Counted from the first letter of the stretch, positions 33,658-46,002 are shown. The stretch is DNA of 64,000 nt from Termitomyces sp. T153 (GCA_018296165.2 JACKQL020000038.1:372001-436000), one strand, 5' to 3'. Made by a program: numbers and translations. The notes: generated by a model not told the origin, from the sequence alone.

Positions 33658-34986
33658 ATGCAGAAATTATCACATACTGCTTCTCGTTCAGGGCCTGTGG
33701 CCCTGCCCACCGAGATCCTATCCAAGATCTTTCTCCAGTGTACGGATATAGACGGCAGCCTGACCCCTGCCAACACTATAGATATACCGCTACTCTTAAC
33801 GAAGATCTGCCGTTCGTGGCGTAGTGTCGCCATTGGAACTCGATTTCTCTGGTCCAGATTATGCCTCAATATCAAGCCAAATGCCAAACACCAAACAAGT
33901 ATTGTCTCTACCTGGTTAACAAGATCCGGGACATGCCCACTCTCGATATACGTGATGTGGAAAGATCCACCGTACTTCTCCACTCATGCAATCCTCGATA
34001 TTCTAGTGCAACATTCTCATCATTGGCGGAGTATGTACTTCTTTCTTCCGCTAGCAGCGTACGCGGCTCTCTTTCCTGCCCGCGGCAAGCTTCCATCGCT
34101 GCAGGAGCTAAGCCTGGGCACTCACGAACCATCCGCTACTGATCCCATCTTAGACGCGTTTGAGGTCGCACCTCGACTCCGATCTCTTGAGTGCGTCAAC
34201 CTCCACCCGTACATGTTCAAATTTCCTTGGGACAACCTATCACAGATACCCATCATGACCGTCACCATCACCGACTCGCTTGACATCTTGCGCCGAGCTC
34301 CCCTGCTCGAAAGCGGATCGTTCATATATACCGAAGAGCTCATCAAACTGCCGCTACTACCTCCTCAACTCCTTCGACATGAGAATCTCAAGGAACTTGC
34401 TGTACTTGCACCGACATGGAACGAGGATATTGAGACCCAGGTTCTGTTTAGGAACCTCATTACACCACGATTACGATCTCTTCGTATATGTAATATCGAC
34501 CGGTCATTTGGCTCTTATTTGTCCACCTTCCTTGCTAGCATCAATTCTCTGGAGAGTCTCTATCTCCGTAAAACAGCGCTAACAGAAGACGAAGTGATCG
34601 GGCTTCTGGAGGTGCTCCCAACCTTGAAGCACCTGACTCTACTTTCGTCGTTCATGTTTATCATGGTTACTGATCTTCTTCTTACCCGTCTCACTTGGCG
34701 TTCTGCATTGAAGACAGTCCTCGTACCGAAATTGGAGACCCTCGAGATCTCGCTTCCTGGTCCCCTGACCACAGCATTTGCAGAGTTTCTCGAGTCTCGG
34801 TGGGATGTCGATGGAGAAGCTTTACCTGTCGCTAAACTCTTGCAGGTGAAGGTAGGTGCAAATGATGACTACGATGCCGCCATCATAAAGCGGTTGGAAT
34901 GCTTGGCACAGGCGGGTATGAGTATTATTATTGGGACGACAGATGTCCCTCTCGAAGATGGCCTGGAATATCTCTCTACGTGGTAG
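33658..34986 (+). CDS. F-box protein with leucine-rich C-terminus
   Basis: One uninterrupted exon, 442 residues, start at ATG 33658. The F-box is at about residues 14-65: VALPTEILSKIFLQC, ICRSWRSVAIGTRFLWSRL, which is the typical basidiomycete pattern. The rest is LRR-like (LPSLQELSLGTHE, RLRSLECVNLHPY, TPRLRSLRICNI, INSLESLYLRKT, LPTLKHLTLLSS, VPKLETLEISLPG). It would be an SCF substrate receptor with unknown target. Such genes occur in large, fast-turning families. It is unlike the other F-box gene here beyond the common layout. Confidence 0.85.
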   Translation: MQKLSHTASRSGPVALPTEILSKIFLQCTDIDGSLTPANTIDIPLLLTKICRSWRSVAIGTRFLWSRLCLNIKPNAKHQTSIVSTWLTRSGTCPLSIYVMWKDPPYFSTHAILDILVQHSHHWRSMYFFLPLAAYAALFPARGKLPSLQELSLGTHEPSATDPILDAFEVAPRLRSLECVNLHPYMFKFPWDNLSQIPIMTVTITDSLDILRRAPLLESGSFIYTEELIKLPLLPPQLLRHENLKELAVLAPTWNEDIETQVLFRNLITPRLRSLRICNIDRSFGSYLSTFLASINSLESLYLRKTALTEDEVIGLLEVLPTLKHLTLLSSFMFIMVTDLLLTRLTWRSALKTVLVPKLETLEISLPGPLTTAFAEFLESRWDVDGEALPVAKLLQVKVGANDDYDAAIIKRLECLAQAGMSIIIGTTDVPLEDGLEYLSTW

Positions 34987-36375
34987 GTATCAAGCACGAC
35001 AGCACGCATTCAATCTAACTTTTTTCAAAGGAGTCGGGACGACTCCATCTAATGGGTCGATTGGTCACGTTTATTGCCAGGGTTGATTCCTCTCTCATGC
35101 AAGCATGTCTCGCCACATTGCATTTTGACTATGCCTCAATCGTTTTGATCAGTTTGTCGACCTAAAAACGCTTCTTCAAACATCGTTCGTCATAGCACAA
35201 AAACACTTCATCTTTGCGCTAGCTGGACGCGACAAAGATTTATTTTTGATTGCGTTTTGCAATGCTGCTGGCGTCAAGCTGACGGGGCAAGTTCCGATTC
35301 AGGGCAATCTCGTCGCAATTAGACTCTGCCCGATTGGAACTGTTTCTGAGCGCTATGATACCTGAAATGAAATTCTTTACTCGATTACAGCCGCCTCGTG
35401 TTCGACCTTGCTGTAGTCTCTCGCATTTCCACTCCGTCCCTCCAGCACACCTCACGTGTCTCCACTGAGCCCTTGTAAATCTTTGTCTTCAAGAACAATG
35501 ACTAATCGTAGTGATACATCGGTTGATTGATTTGCCCTCTGTTGGCAAGACACTTACCGGCAGTGCTATTAGCCAACCTACCCACTGTGCGTTCTGGTTT
35601 CGTAATACAACTTCATATTCAGGGCTAGAAACACTGCCAAGCTGCGATGCCTCTAGATGAAAGTGAAAAATGAAATAATAAGACAAAATAGATGAGCAAA
35701 CGCATCTTCGGCACCGTATCGTTTAACTTGTCGATATGATCAAACTCTTATTTTGCATGATTTGTTTTTGTTCATGTCAATGTTTTTCTGTCATCATTGA
35801 ATACGACGCCGTCATTTCTAATTTCAGACACAGAAGGTGAACAATGGCAGACTATACACGTTAGATCTGGACTTCACGGCAACTCACCGAACTTTGTGCA
35901 TCCTGCCATTTCTTCAGTCTATTGTTTATCTTGAACGTTCGAACAGCTACATCTTTAGCAAAGGGAAACTTGTCATGCTTTACGTAGAAAATTGTCGTTC
36001 CAGACCGAAAAAATATCTACATAGAAGTTTTCTTTGCAAATGTATAGTAGAATATGAAACACGGCGGCGTCAGTGTAAATAAGAAAGATAAACTGACAGG
36101 GGGTGAAAGACAGGTTAAAAACACCTCATGACTCGGAAGGAGCATGAAAAGTGGAAATACATTATGTTGGTGGCAACGGAATGAAAAAGCGTCGTAAAAG
36201 GCTGGGAGCGTTGGCGACAGTGGGCAGTATTTTGAGAAGTGAACGGAGTGAGGCGCATTTTGGACGCATAGGGAGCGTTATTCGAGAGCAAAATAAGGCG
36301 AGGACGTCGAAAGACCTCCTAAGGCTTGCCAGGAAGGTCGAGGGCAGAAAGCTATATATACGGGAGATACACAGT
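34987..36375. other. intergenic left of the nested transposon
   Basis: No recognised gene; small frames at 35837-36082 and 36151-36390 have no family features. Confidence 0.4.
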
Positions 36376-36437
36376 CAGCCGTTTTCATAACGTTAGGCCC
36401 CTTTGACTTCCGGTTGTTTAGTTGTTTGGCCTGATAT
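36376..36437. repeat. left terminal inverted repeat of the host element
   Basis: Matches the reverse complement of 46425-46471 apart from one substitution and a 16-base insertion (GTTAGGCCCCTTTGAC) after CATAAC that the right copy lacks. Confidence 0.65.
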
Positions 36438-36438
36438 C

Positions 36439-36893
36439 CGTGGATGCCGGGCTTGCCGGAGAATAGTTGTGTTTACTTTACTTTCCTATGGGGCGTCACA
36501 TATCGATCGAGCTGAAGAGACTGATTTTACGACTTGTACTTGTCAAGAAGTATAAAAAAATGTAATGCAGGAAATCACTGGTGTTAGCATCCGGACCATC
36601 AAACGTGTCAAGACAGCATATCGTCCAACTGGTGATGTAGTCCTGAAGAGAACAGTTGATGGACGAACTCGAATGCTCGATAGTTTTGAGGTAATTGTAA
36701 GTACACTAGATGTCAGTAAATGCCAATGCAAGTAACTTATATGTTTCTGGAGAGTTGTATCGAGAAACAGCCTGACTTACTCCCATCCGAGCTTCGAGAC
36801 TTGCTTCGAAACGCACGTGGGATTGATGTGTCTCAACACATCGGGCTTTGAAGCGGCGTGGATTCACATTCTCCGGTAAGCCCGGCATCCACG
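36439..36893. repeat. inner inverted repeat pair around a transposase fragment
   Basis: Left arm 36439-36464 and right arm 36868-36893 are inverted copies of a 26-base sequence (CGTGGATGCCGGGCTT..CCGGAGAAT) with one mismatch. The right arm continues the frame that encodes RRGFTFSG, so the left arm is an inverted piece of transposase coding sequence. The 455-bp interval may itself be a rearranged unit. Confidence 0.6.
36565..36890 (+). pseudogene. N-terminal fragment of a Tc1/mariner-like transposase
   Basis: In-frame sequence reads MQEITGVSIRTIKRVKTAYR then DGRTRMLDSFEVI, a helix-turn-helix of the kind found at the start of Tc1-type DDE transposases. After a damaged splice region it continues FLESCIEKQPDLLPSELRDL, and in a shifted frame ALKRRGFTFSG, the usual end of the DNA-binding half. 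The catalytic DDE half is absent. Family assignment is from pattern recognition. Confidence 0.55.
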
Positions 36894-37029
36894 TTAATTC
36901 GGTCGCACGATTCGCCAGACGGGAGTCACTTGAGTGATACTTTGACTGGTTTTCCGAGTTCTCATTGTAGCGCGGGGTTTGCGTGAGAAAAAGACAATTT
37001 TTTTCTGACTCCGAGAAGTTCTCGAGTTG

Positions 37030-37255
37030 TGTAGCGGCCCCGTGACTGCGTCACCTTTGCGATTTATCCTATCTAATCTCAGTCATCCAATTCAGTAAAA
37101 TTTACTTATCTTATTTCGAATCCCCCCGTAGTATAAAAGGTTTCGGAATAATTGTGTTAAGTAGCTTCTTGCGAATACAGGGCTTGAAACAGTTCTAACG
37201 CAAGACTCAACTCCATGTGACCGTACTCTGCTGTATTAGGCGGACTACTGTTACA
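37030..37255 (+). repeat. 5' LTR (226 bp)
   Basis: Starts TGTAGCGGCC and ends ACTGTTACA (TG...CA). Pairs with 45777-46002: 218 of 226 bases identical by my count. It is preceded by AGTTG (37025-37029), the target duplication repeated after the 3' LTR. Contains a TATA-like TATAAAAGG. Confidence 0.95.
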
Positions 37256-37363
37256 TATTTTGAACTCGTAACAGTCCTAACACACTTTCTGACTCGTCTA
37301 CAGTGGGTTTACGCGGCCTGATCAACCGTGAACATCCTAGTGGTGAGTCCAAAAAAGTTCTCA

Positions 37364-40300
37364 ATGAATACTGACATAGAAAACAATCGTTACAACTTCC
37401 GCCTGAGACCATCCGCTGTGCAAAACACGGGGACGGTCACTAGGACAGGGGAAGCATCTGACAAAATACCTGCGACCGCTCGTCCTCGACGCGGCCATGC
37501 CCAAAGTACGGGACCCCTTGGGTCCACCTCTGCTCCGGCGGAGGGAAAAGCGTTGGCAGCTCTGGCGGACACCAAGGGATTCGCCTCGGCGGAGACCTCA
37601 ATCACCAATATTTCGGATACGTCGTTCCAGATGACGTCAGAAGAGATGTTGGAAAGGATTAAAACTGAGTCATCTACTAGTGACAGCGATACGTTAGATG
37701 GTTACAATATAAACAGAGAGATTCCAATCCCAACCTCGGCAATGAACAACCTGCAGGATAGAATGGGAGTGACTCAAGAAAGGCCTCGTCGATGGGCGGA
37801 GGCCGAGGGCACTCACAATGGGGGCGAAGGGAGCCCACTGAAAAAAGTAGAACCAAAAACGGGGCCAGAGGCCCCAGCTGAGGAACAGAGATCGGACAAT
37901 AGGACAACTCACCGGGATAAAGGAAAAGGACCAGATCCCCTTGAGTGGGGAGCTGTTCAACTTCTAGAAGACGAAGTTGATGCGGAAATACAGGGTCAGA
38001 TCATCCAGGCATATAGCATAAGGAGGGACAAACCTTCAACCCCGCTAGAGCCAGACCCTGAGTCGACTGAACAAGACAAAGAATGACAAGATACTGCCAA
38101 ACGCGGGAGGGATCAGATAACCCGCAAAGAACTGCGGGATTGCCTGTGTCAGAAACAGGCACTAAAAAGAGATATCAGTCAGCTCAGGAGGGATCTAAGG
38201 AAAGAAACAAAGAACAAGAGAATAAATGGGCACCCAGGGTCAGAGCCCATCTCGAACAAACTCAGGGAAATGATAGGCAAAGTAACCCAGAGAGTGCGCG
38301 ATGAAAAAAAATGGGAAGGGAAAGAGGGCCCTGCAAGGAGGCTCAAGCCTGTAAATCAGATTAGTAAAGACAGCACGCTAGGCCGTGCCTTTGACCGAAT
38401 GAGGAAAGGGGAGGGCTCAGACTCATCAGAGCCACCTTCCTCGGATTCATCAGATGCATCCGACAGCTCGGACGAATCCAGTTCAGAGAGCGGAAGTGGC
38501 GACGACACTTCCCTGACTTCCAGTGACGAGAATAGCACTGAAAGTTCCTCTTCCAGCTCCTCAGGGAACGATGAGAAACAACGGGCTAGGCCCAGAAGGA
38601 GAGTAAGCAAGAGCAAGCGCAGCAAGAGAAAGAAGATGGCACCAAAGTTGCTAATCAAACCGACCCCTCCATCCAAGTATGGGGGTGCCCCTGACTTGCA
38701 AGTGTTTCTACAGTTTATGACACACTGTACCTCATATGTAAAATACGGCCTGGTGCAGAGGGAGCGTCAAGTGCTGGTCATTTCCGAATTCTTGACTGGG
38801 TGAGCATGGACTTTCTACTCGTGGGAGGTATCCAGGGCCCCTGAAGACTGGACTATGGAGGAATTCTTCAAGGAACTATTTAACAATTGTTTCCCAATCA
38901 ACTATAGAAATAAGCAAAGATACAAATTACAGCACCTGCGACAAGGAAAGATGTCAGTCCGCGATTACATGGGTGAGCTACAAGAACTCTTTACCATCGT
39001 AGGATCGACCAATAGTAAGGAAAAGGTGGTAAAGTTATTTAATGGATTTCATACCTCCATCCAGTGTAAGCTCTACCACATGGGCCTAAATCCAGAGACC
39101 TCTTGTTTGAAGAAAGTCGTGTCAAAGGCAGAGTTCATTGAGATGGCGGAATCAGTGGACCTCGGCCATGACACCCCCGAAGTAAGCTACCGCCATGGTC
39201 GAGACTACCCCCGGAACAGAGGGCTGAACTCCAGGGGTCACCCTGGTCAGAAAGGAAAAGGGTCAGCAGCTGCCCACCCACAGGAAGAGAGAAAACGAAG
39301 CCACTCACCTTCGAGCATCAGTAAAAAGACAAACAAATCCCCAGCTTACTCCGTGAAGCAGGGCACCTCCAGAAATCAAGAGCACCGCAAGTACAATGGG
39401 GACGGAGCCCGGCCCAAAAGAGCGGAGGACCACAACCGTCTGTCCAAAGAGGAAGAGGAAGAGTACCGAGCCCAGGATCGGTGCTTTGGATGTGGAGAAA
39501 CAGGGCATTTCTCCCGAAATTGTCCTAAAAGTAAGTCAACATCATCGAACAAGGCAGGTAGACCCCCAGGGTTAAGATCTTACAGTGTAAAGGTAAACCT
39601 GCGGGAAGCAGAGAGGCTTCGGGAAGAAGCGCTCGGCCAGACCACTGAGGGACTCTCCATTGGTATGATAACAATTACACGGTTAGCAAATAAGGAATCG
39701 GGAACCTCCTGGAAAAGCACATACCCAAAAAGACCCCCAGACGCGAGTGAGTCGGCAGGAGACTACTACGATCCTGTGGAGTTAATCGACCCTTGGGAGT
39801 TTGGGGAGGATGAAAACCTGACACCTGTCGACAACTCAGAAGAAAAACTAGCATTAGTTCTAGAGGAAGAGAGGAAATTCGGCAGACCAAGGTGCCTAGG
39901 CAATGCGCTCAAGCGGAGGCTAGATCACAATCTAGAGTGGCTCCAACCATACCCAGGTGACCCTGCCAACGTCCTACAGTACCGAGGAAGGCGATTTATG
40001 TCCATGCAGACAGAGGAAGGTATAATACACACCTGGGATGCTGTGTGGGAACGGGAAACTACCATTCCCTGTGAGTGGGTAGAGAATCCAGCATTTGAGA
40101 TTGGCACCTGGTATGCCCTGGAGCACAGTGTAGCGACGGGGGCTCCCTTCTCTAGGAGCTCTTGGTACGCACCAACCCTGGCGACTGACATATGGACCTG
40201 GAATGCCGGTATGGTCTTGGGCTTGGGCGACCCTTACTTCCCACATGAGGAGGAGGTTTACTGTAAGGTACAGCCCCGATTCCGTGTGGAAAGAGATGAC

Positions 40301-43300
40301 CAAGATACTTGTCTGGTGGCGGACAAGCAGATATGGTTTGTGACCAGAATACAGGCTGAGCATCTGGTAAACCCTCGCTTCGACATCTGTAAGTGGTATG
40401 TGAAGAAGGTCAGGTGGGCCTTTCCTGATGTGAATAGCAGTATTTGGGAAGAGGATACTGGCCTGGAATCATTATGGGAAGCACAAGCCAAGCACAAAAC
40501 TTTGGTTAGCCCAGACAAGGGGCTGCCAGAGGTAGAAAGCCTTGACGTTGGAGAGTCAAATGAGGTCCATATACTTGAGCTGTGCGGCCAGCAGGTGGAG
40601 TGAGGGACATACCCTGCCATCCAGAGAAATAATGCTAGGATCAAGAATGTGAGTTGTAAAGTGCCCAAACCACTTGTTGTGGTGATCAAGCTGGATGGAC
40701 ACCCGGTTTGTGCCTTGTTGGACTCGGGATCGCTGGGAGATTTTGTCTCAACCACAATGGTTGAACAGCTGAGATTAAAACGCATCGAACTTAGTGAGCC
40801 TTTGCCAGTCCAGTTGGCTGTGCAAGGGTCTCATTCTAAAATAAACTACGGTGCCACTGCACAATTTGAATATCAGGGCATATCGAATCAGAGATACTTT
40901 GACATTATGAATCTGCAGGGCTACAATGTCATATTAGGTACTCCGTGGATATATCAGCATAGAGTCACCTTCGGGCTTAACCCTGCATGGGTCATAGTGG
41001 GAAGCACAGTGGCTGCTCCCATGGTGGAAGGTATTGGGGTGTCTCGACTAGCATTGAGGGCCATGAAAGCCTATGAAGAAAATCTTGAGTTAGTAAGGCA
41101 GGAATTGCTAGATTATGCTGCTCTGCTGTGCAAGGGGGCGGGAGATACCCTCCTACCCCCATTGAGAGCTATAAACCATGGAATCCTGTTGATTGACGAA
41201 GGAAAAATCTATCCCTGGCAACCATCGCACTGTCCGGAAGCTCTGAAGCCACAATGGGATGCTAAAAGGGTAGCCTACATCAAGTCCAGTCGTTGGGAAA
41301 TTGCGACGGCAGGAAATGCTATGCCCATGATGTTTCTTAAGAAACCTGGGAAACTGGGGGAGACCCCGAGGTTAAGGATAGTAAGCGATCTTAGAGCAAG
41401 AAATGCCAACACATACAAAAAGTTGTCGCCATTACCAGACATGGATGGAATCCTATGATGGTCAGCCAGGGCTAAGTATCGATCGATGATTGATGGCCAG
41501 GACACATACAAACAGATTCGTGTTAAGCCCGAACACGTAGACAGGACTGCTATGACAACACCTGATGGTACTATGGTTAGCCATGTGATACAGCAGGGTG
41601 ATTGCAATGCTCCTGCCACGTACCAAGCATTGATGAACTATCTCTTTGCAGCTTACCTTGTGAGGTTCATGGATGTTTATCTCGACAATATCATTGTATA
41701 CTCGAACACTTTAGAGGAGCATGTGGATTATGTCAAAATAGTGTTAGATATTTTAAAGAGGGAAAAACTGTACCTTAGTGAGCGTAAGTTGAACTTTCTC
41801 TGTAGAGAAATGAAAAATTTGGGCCAGATTGTGGATAATGAGGGGATTCGCATGGACCCCAATAAAGTAGATGCATTAGTCAGATGGAAGGTTCCAACCA
41901 ACCAAGACTTACTGCGCGGGTTTCTGGGGGCAGCCGGATATCTGGCAGACGATATTGATCGGGTGAGAGTGCCTATGGGAATCCTTCACATGTTGACAGG
42001 GGACATGGTACCGTATCGGTGGGAGTTCACTCACCAGCAGGCATTTGAAGACATAAAGAAGTCGGCATCGGCCTGCCGCGATCACCACTGAAAGCCATTG
42101 GTGTATGGCCTGGACACGCCACCTGTCAATATGGTAACAGATGGCTGTGTCACAGGCATTGCAGGAGTGATAAGTCAGGGAGAAAACTGGAGAGAAGCTA
42201 GAGTAGCTGCCTTTTTCTCCACAAAGTTCAATGCAACCCAGCAAAACTATCTGGTACATGAAATAGAAATGTTGGTGGGTGTCGAGACGATGTTGCGCCA
42301 CCAGGATCTGCTGCAGGGAGTGAGGTTTACATGGTACACAGACCATAAGGGGCTGATCCACTTGATGGACCAGAAGAATCTTTTGGGGCGCCAGGCGCGC
42401 TGGATTGAGAAAGTGTCAGAGTTTGACTTTGACATTGTATATGTGCCAGGTACTGAGAACATTCTATCAGATGCACTGTCTAGACTATACTCAAATGATC
42501 AGGCAGGCATGGTGAGAGGATGTAGTGAATACACATACTTTGATGTGATAGACAACGACGAACGGGCCACCCAGCTCATTACAATGCCCGTCCTTGTTGG
42601 TTCAGAGGGTGAGAAGGCATGTGTTTTGACAACAGGCAAGGGCCTGGAAACAAGTGCAGAGGAACCTGTCAAAAAGAAGTGGGCGTACCATCAAAAACAG
42701 GTGGAACCAGCCGAGACAGGGAGGGCAGAGACTGCAAAAGAATTTGCAGCCAGAGTTGCACCACATTTTGTTCTCCAAGGCCCACATGAACAAAATGAAG
42801 GGGGGGAAGAAGGGCTACCCTCCTCAGAGCTAGAGAAAAGCATAGACAATAACAACAAAAACAGGAAATTGACAATTAAACTGCCTGGGAGAAAGAAGCA
42901 AAACTTACCTAAGAATGTAACAACTCAGCCAGAAGTCCAAATCAACCCTGCTGAACTGTGTCTGGATGAGGATCTAGTGAATAGATCTCAACGACTACAG
43001 GAGGAATATGCGGAACTTGCACCGTTGACATTGGAAGAGTTGCTGAGCCTGGGTAAAGACCCAATAGACCTAGTAGCAGCAGTGAAAGGTTGATACCAAG
43101 AAGATAAGTTGTTCATAGATATAATAGAGAACCCTCGAGCTCACAAGAATTATGAAGTAACAAAAGACAACTTAGTCTTTCTGAAGTCAAAAGGAAAAAA
43201 ACTGTTGTGCATCCCAGCAATAATTGTTCAAGGATGCAGTATCCGGGAAATTGTTATAGCAGAGGCACACTCATTACTAGCACACTTGGGACCATGAAAA

Positions 43301-45667
43301 ACATTACTATACCTCCACGATCAGGTCTGGTGGAAGTTGATGACACGTGATGTTCAAGAATACTGCGACACATGCTCCACATGCCGCCAGAACAAACCAT
43401 CAAACCAGAAACCATTTGGGCTTCTGAAACCATTGAAGGTACCTACCCTACCATGGGAAGTAATTGGTATAGACTTTGTAGGACCATTGCCAGAATTGAA
43501 GGACAGGAATGGAACGTATGATTCTATTACTGTGATTATAGATCTACTAACTACCATGGTACATGTGGTACCTAGTCGAATAAATTATACTGCTAGACAG
43601 GTTGCCAAACTTATCTTTGATGAGGTCTACAAGTACCATGGACTACCAAGGGCTATTGTCAGTGACTGCAATTCATATTTTACTAGCACATTCTGGTCTC
43701 ACCTACATGACTTAATTGGAACTCAACTTAGAATGTCGTCAGCATATCATCCGCAATCGGATGGATCTACTGAGCGTGCTAACAGAACCATAGTACAAAT
43801 GATCAGACAATGCATTGGAGACCATCTGAAAGACTGGGTGGCTAAGTTACCAGCAATTGAATTTGCCATCAACTCAGCATGATCAGAGACCACGGGCTAC
43901 TTGCCCTTCTTCCTCAACTCCAGAAGGATGCCAAGACCAATGATCTGGAACAACGCTAGACCAGACAAATTCCCGGGCATTAGGGTGTTTGCGCAGCGGC
44001 TCAAACTCGCCTTAATAGCTGCCCATGACTGTATTCTGGGTGCGCGTATCAAACAAACAAGGAACGCCAATCGCCACAGACAACCATCTCCCTTCATGAT
44101 GGGAGACATGGTGTATGTGTCTACCAAGAACTTCACTTACCCCAAGGGGTTCCCACGTAAGCTGATTCCCAAGTATGAGGGACCATACCAGATCACTGAA
44201 GATTTTCGCAACAACTCATTCCGAGTAGCAATATCCAAAAACATGAAACAACAAGGAATCCATGACATGTTTCATTCCACTCTACTATGTATCCACAAGC
44301 TGAATGACAATTGATTATCCCTGGGCCAACTGGATAAACAAATTGTAGAGCCCGAGTTGAATGAGTGGGCCACTGAGTGCATTGTGGCACACCATGGGGC
44401 TTGGACTAAAGCTATGTTTGAGGTACTGTGGAAGGCTGGAGACCGGTCATGGATGACGTATGAGCAGGTCAAAGAACTGAACCTGCTTGAGCCCTACCTC
44501 AAATTATTGGGGTATGAAAAAATTGAAGAATTGATCGACATCGGGACTGGTAAGCCTCCCCTCGATGACCCGCAAATAATTTTGGGACTGGTAAATTTTC
44601 AAATGTATATAGGAGCCGGACAGGTTTGAGAGGCCATACAGCCCCCAACCACCACCGGGCTACCTACCTACACTCACACTCTACATGTCTCAGCCATCAC
44701 TTTACCTCTCTTGTGCCACCCACCTCTCATGGGTCATCCTAACCCCTACAAGAATTGAGGCAATTCTGGCAAGGGACCAACCAGACCGCAATTCCATCCC
44801 TATCTTGCTGTTGACTCCACCACAGGTCTGGTGACCCTGTGCGACCCCCAGAACCCGAGCTGCCGGATCATACTCCACCCCTACCAGATCCAGTTGTATC
44901 TGGACTTCAACCTAGAAGTGCGACAGACCCACAGAAATCCCCACAGTGCCATGCCTATCGGCTACCCTGTATTTTCAGAGATTCTGAACCTGGCGGACCC
45001 AGAAACCAAATGCCCCTACCGACTCTCTCAGCTTGATCATCAGACTCACACCTGGTCCCAGGTGAATAGACCCTTCCCCAGTGGGTACCTCCCCAGCACT
45101 TTTGTGGATCCCCGCCTTGACCTACTGGTGACACTGGGCTTCATCTCGAAACAGGGTGATGTGGACAAGCAGACCGTCAAAGATGCAGTACGGGCCTGGC
45201 GTGCTCCGGCTGGACAACTCGTGCAGCGTACCAAACAGTATCACGCCCAACGTGCTAATCCTTATTCTGTGTCATCAAGCAAGTCAGGCAATTCAACCAG
45301 ATTCTATTTGGAACTTCATAACAACTACTCTGCTTTGCCAGCCCCAGTTGGTAGTTCCTCAGCCACGGCTTCTTCCTCCACCCCTCGTTACCCCCGCTCT
45401 AATTCGGGTTCCCCTTCTTCCACCCCAGTCAGCTCTGTCCCCTCGCCTGCGCGATTGTCTCGCGCCGCCATTGCCGCCGCCGTTACCTCGGGTGGCCTCG
45501 TCATCAAAGAGAAGGACCCAAAAGACAAGGGAAAGGGAAAAGCCACAGAAGAAGAGGAGATGGAGGTCAATGCCACCGATGTTCTCCTCCCCGAGGATGA
45601 TTTTTTGGACGAGGAACTCCAGGACCTTCTTAGGTCTCCCAAGACTCACACAAAAAAGGCCGACTAA
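37364..45667 (+). pseudogene. Gag-Pol polyprotein with 11 internal TGA stops
   Basis: One reading frame runs from ATG 37364 to TAA 45665-45667, about 2770 codons. Internal stops, all TGA, are at 38084, 38801, 40601, 41456, 42089, 43091, 43295, 43880, 44312, 44627 and 44756. Domains in order: an acidic Ser-rich N-terminal gag region; gag core (38855-39170); CCHC knuckle CFGCGETGHFSRNC (39482-39523); aspartic protease LLDSGS (40721-40732); reverse transcriptase (about 41370-42000) with YLDN where YLDD is expected (41678-41689); RNase H (about 42120-42480, FTWYTDHKGLIHL); zinc-binding H2C2 (about 43265-43370); integrase core with Asp 43472, Asp 43664 and Glu 43772; a chromodomain-like end (FEVLWKAGDRSWMTYEQVKE, about 44340-44510); then a Ser/Pro-rich tail. 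Several sites where family members usually carry Arg (CGA) read TGA here, so CpG decay is the likely cause. Confidence 0.92.
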
Positions 45668-45765
45668 TCTGGCAGCATTGCCTGGGTACCCTCTCGACTA
45701 GTCTTCATTTACCTCATCATCACTCTCGTAACTTCTCTCATCAAAAGCCGTATTGTCATCCGACT

Positions 45766-45776
45766 TGGAGGGTGAA
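45766..45776 (+). promoter_or_regulatory. candidate polypurine tract
   Basis: GGAGGGTGAA directly precedes the 3' LTR, where the plus-strand primer of an LTR element is expected. It has one T and is short, so this rests mainly on position. Confidence 0.5.
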
Positions 45777-46002
45777 TGTAGTGGCCCTGTGACTGCGTCA
45801 CCTTTGCGATTTATCCTATCTAATCTCAGTCATCCAATTCAGTAAAATTTACTTATCTTATTCCGAATCCCCCCGTAGTATAAAAGGTTTCGGAATACTT
45901 GTGTTAAGTAGCTTCTTGTGAATACAGGGCTTGAAACAGTTCTAACGCAAGACTCAACTCCGTGTGACCATACTCTGCTGTATTAGGCGGACTACCGTTA
46001 CA
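45777..46002 (+). repeat. 3' LTR (226 bp)
   Basis: Starts TGTAGTGGCC and ends ACCGTTACA. It differs from the 5' LTR at eight positions, six of them CG against TG or CA. Confidence 0.95.

Larger units (their letters stand above)
37030..46002 (+). mobile_element. complete Ty3/gypsy LTR retrotransposon (8973 bp), inactive
   Basis: Both LTRs, a gag-protease-RT-RNase H-integrase-chromodomain-like order and a 5-bp target duplication (AGTTG at 37025-37029 and 46003-46007) are present. The order with integrase after RNase H defines Ty3/gypsy. It inserted into the TIR element described at 36376-46471. I see no standard TGG-type primer-binding site after 37255, so priming may differ from the common tRNA type. 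All coding damage is by point stops and substitutions; no insertion or deletion breaks the frame. Confidence 0.93.

Noticed and set aside
37364..45667. TGA recoded as an amino acid (selenocysteine or altered code) in the retrotransposon
   Set aside because: Host genes here use TGA as a true stop (for example the MYND gene at 6953-6955), there is no sign of recoding elements, and catalytic residues are also mutated, which fits decay.
45156..45701. 181-codon plus-strand frame rich in Pro/Arg
   Set aside because: It is another frame of the Ser/Pro-rich end of the Gag-Pol frame, which continues in phase with the upstream polyprotein.
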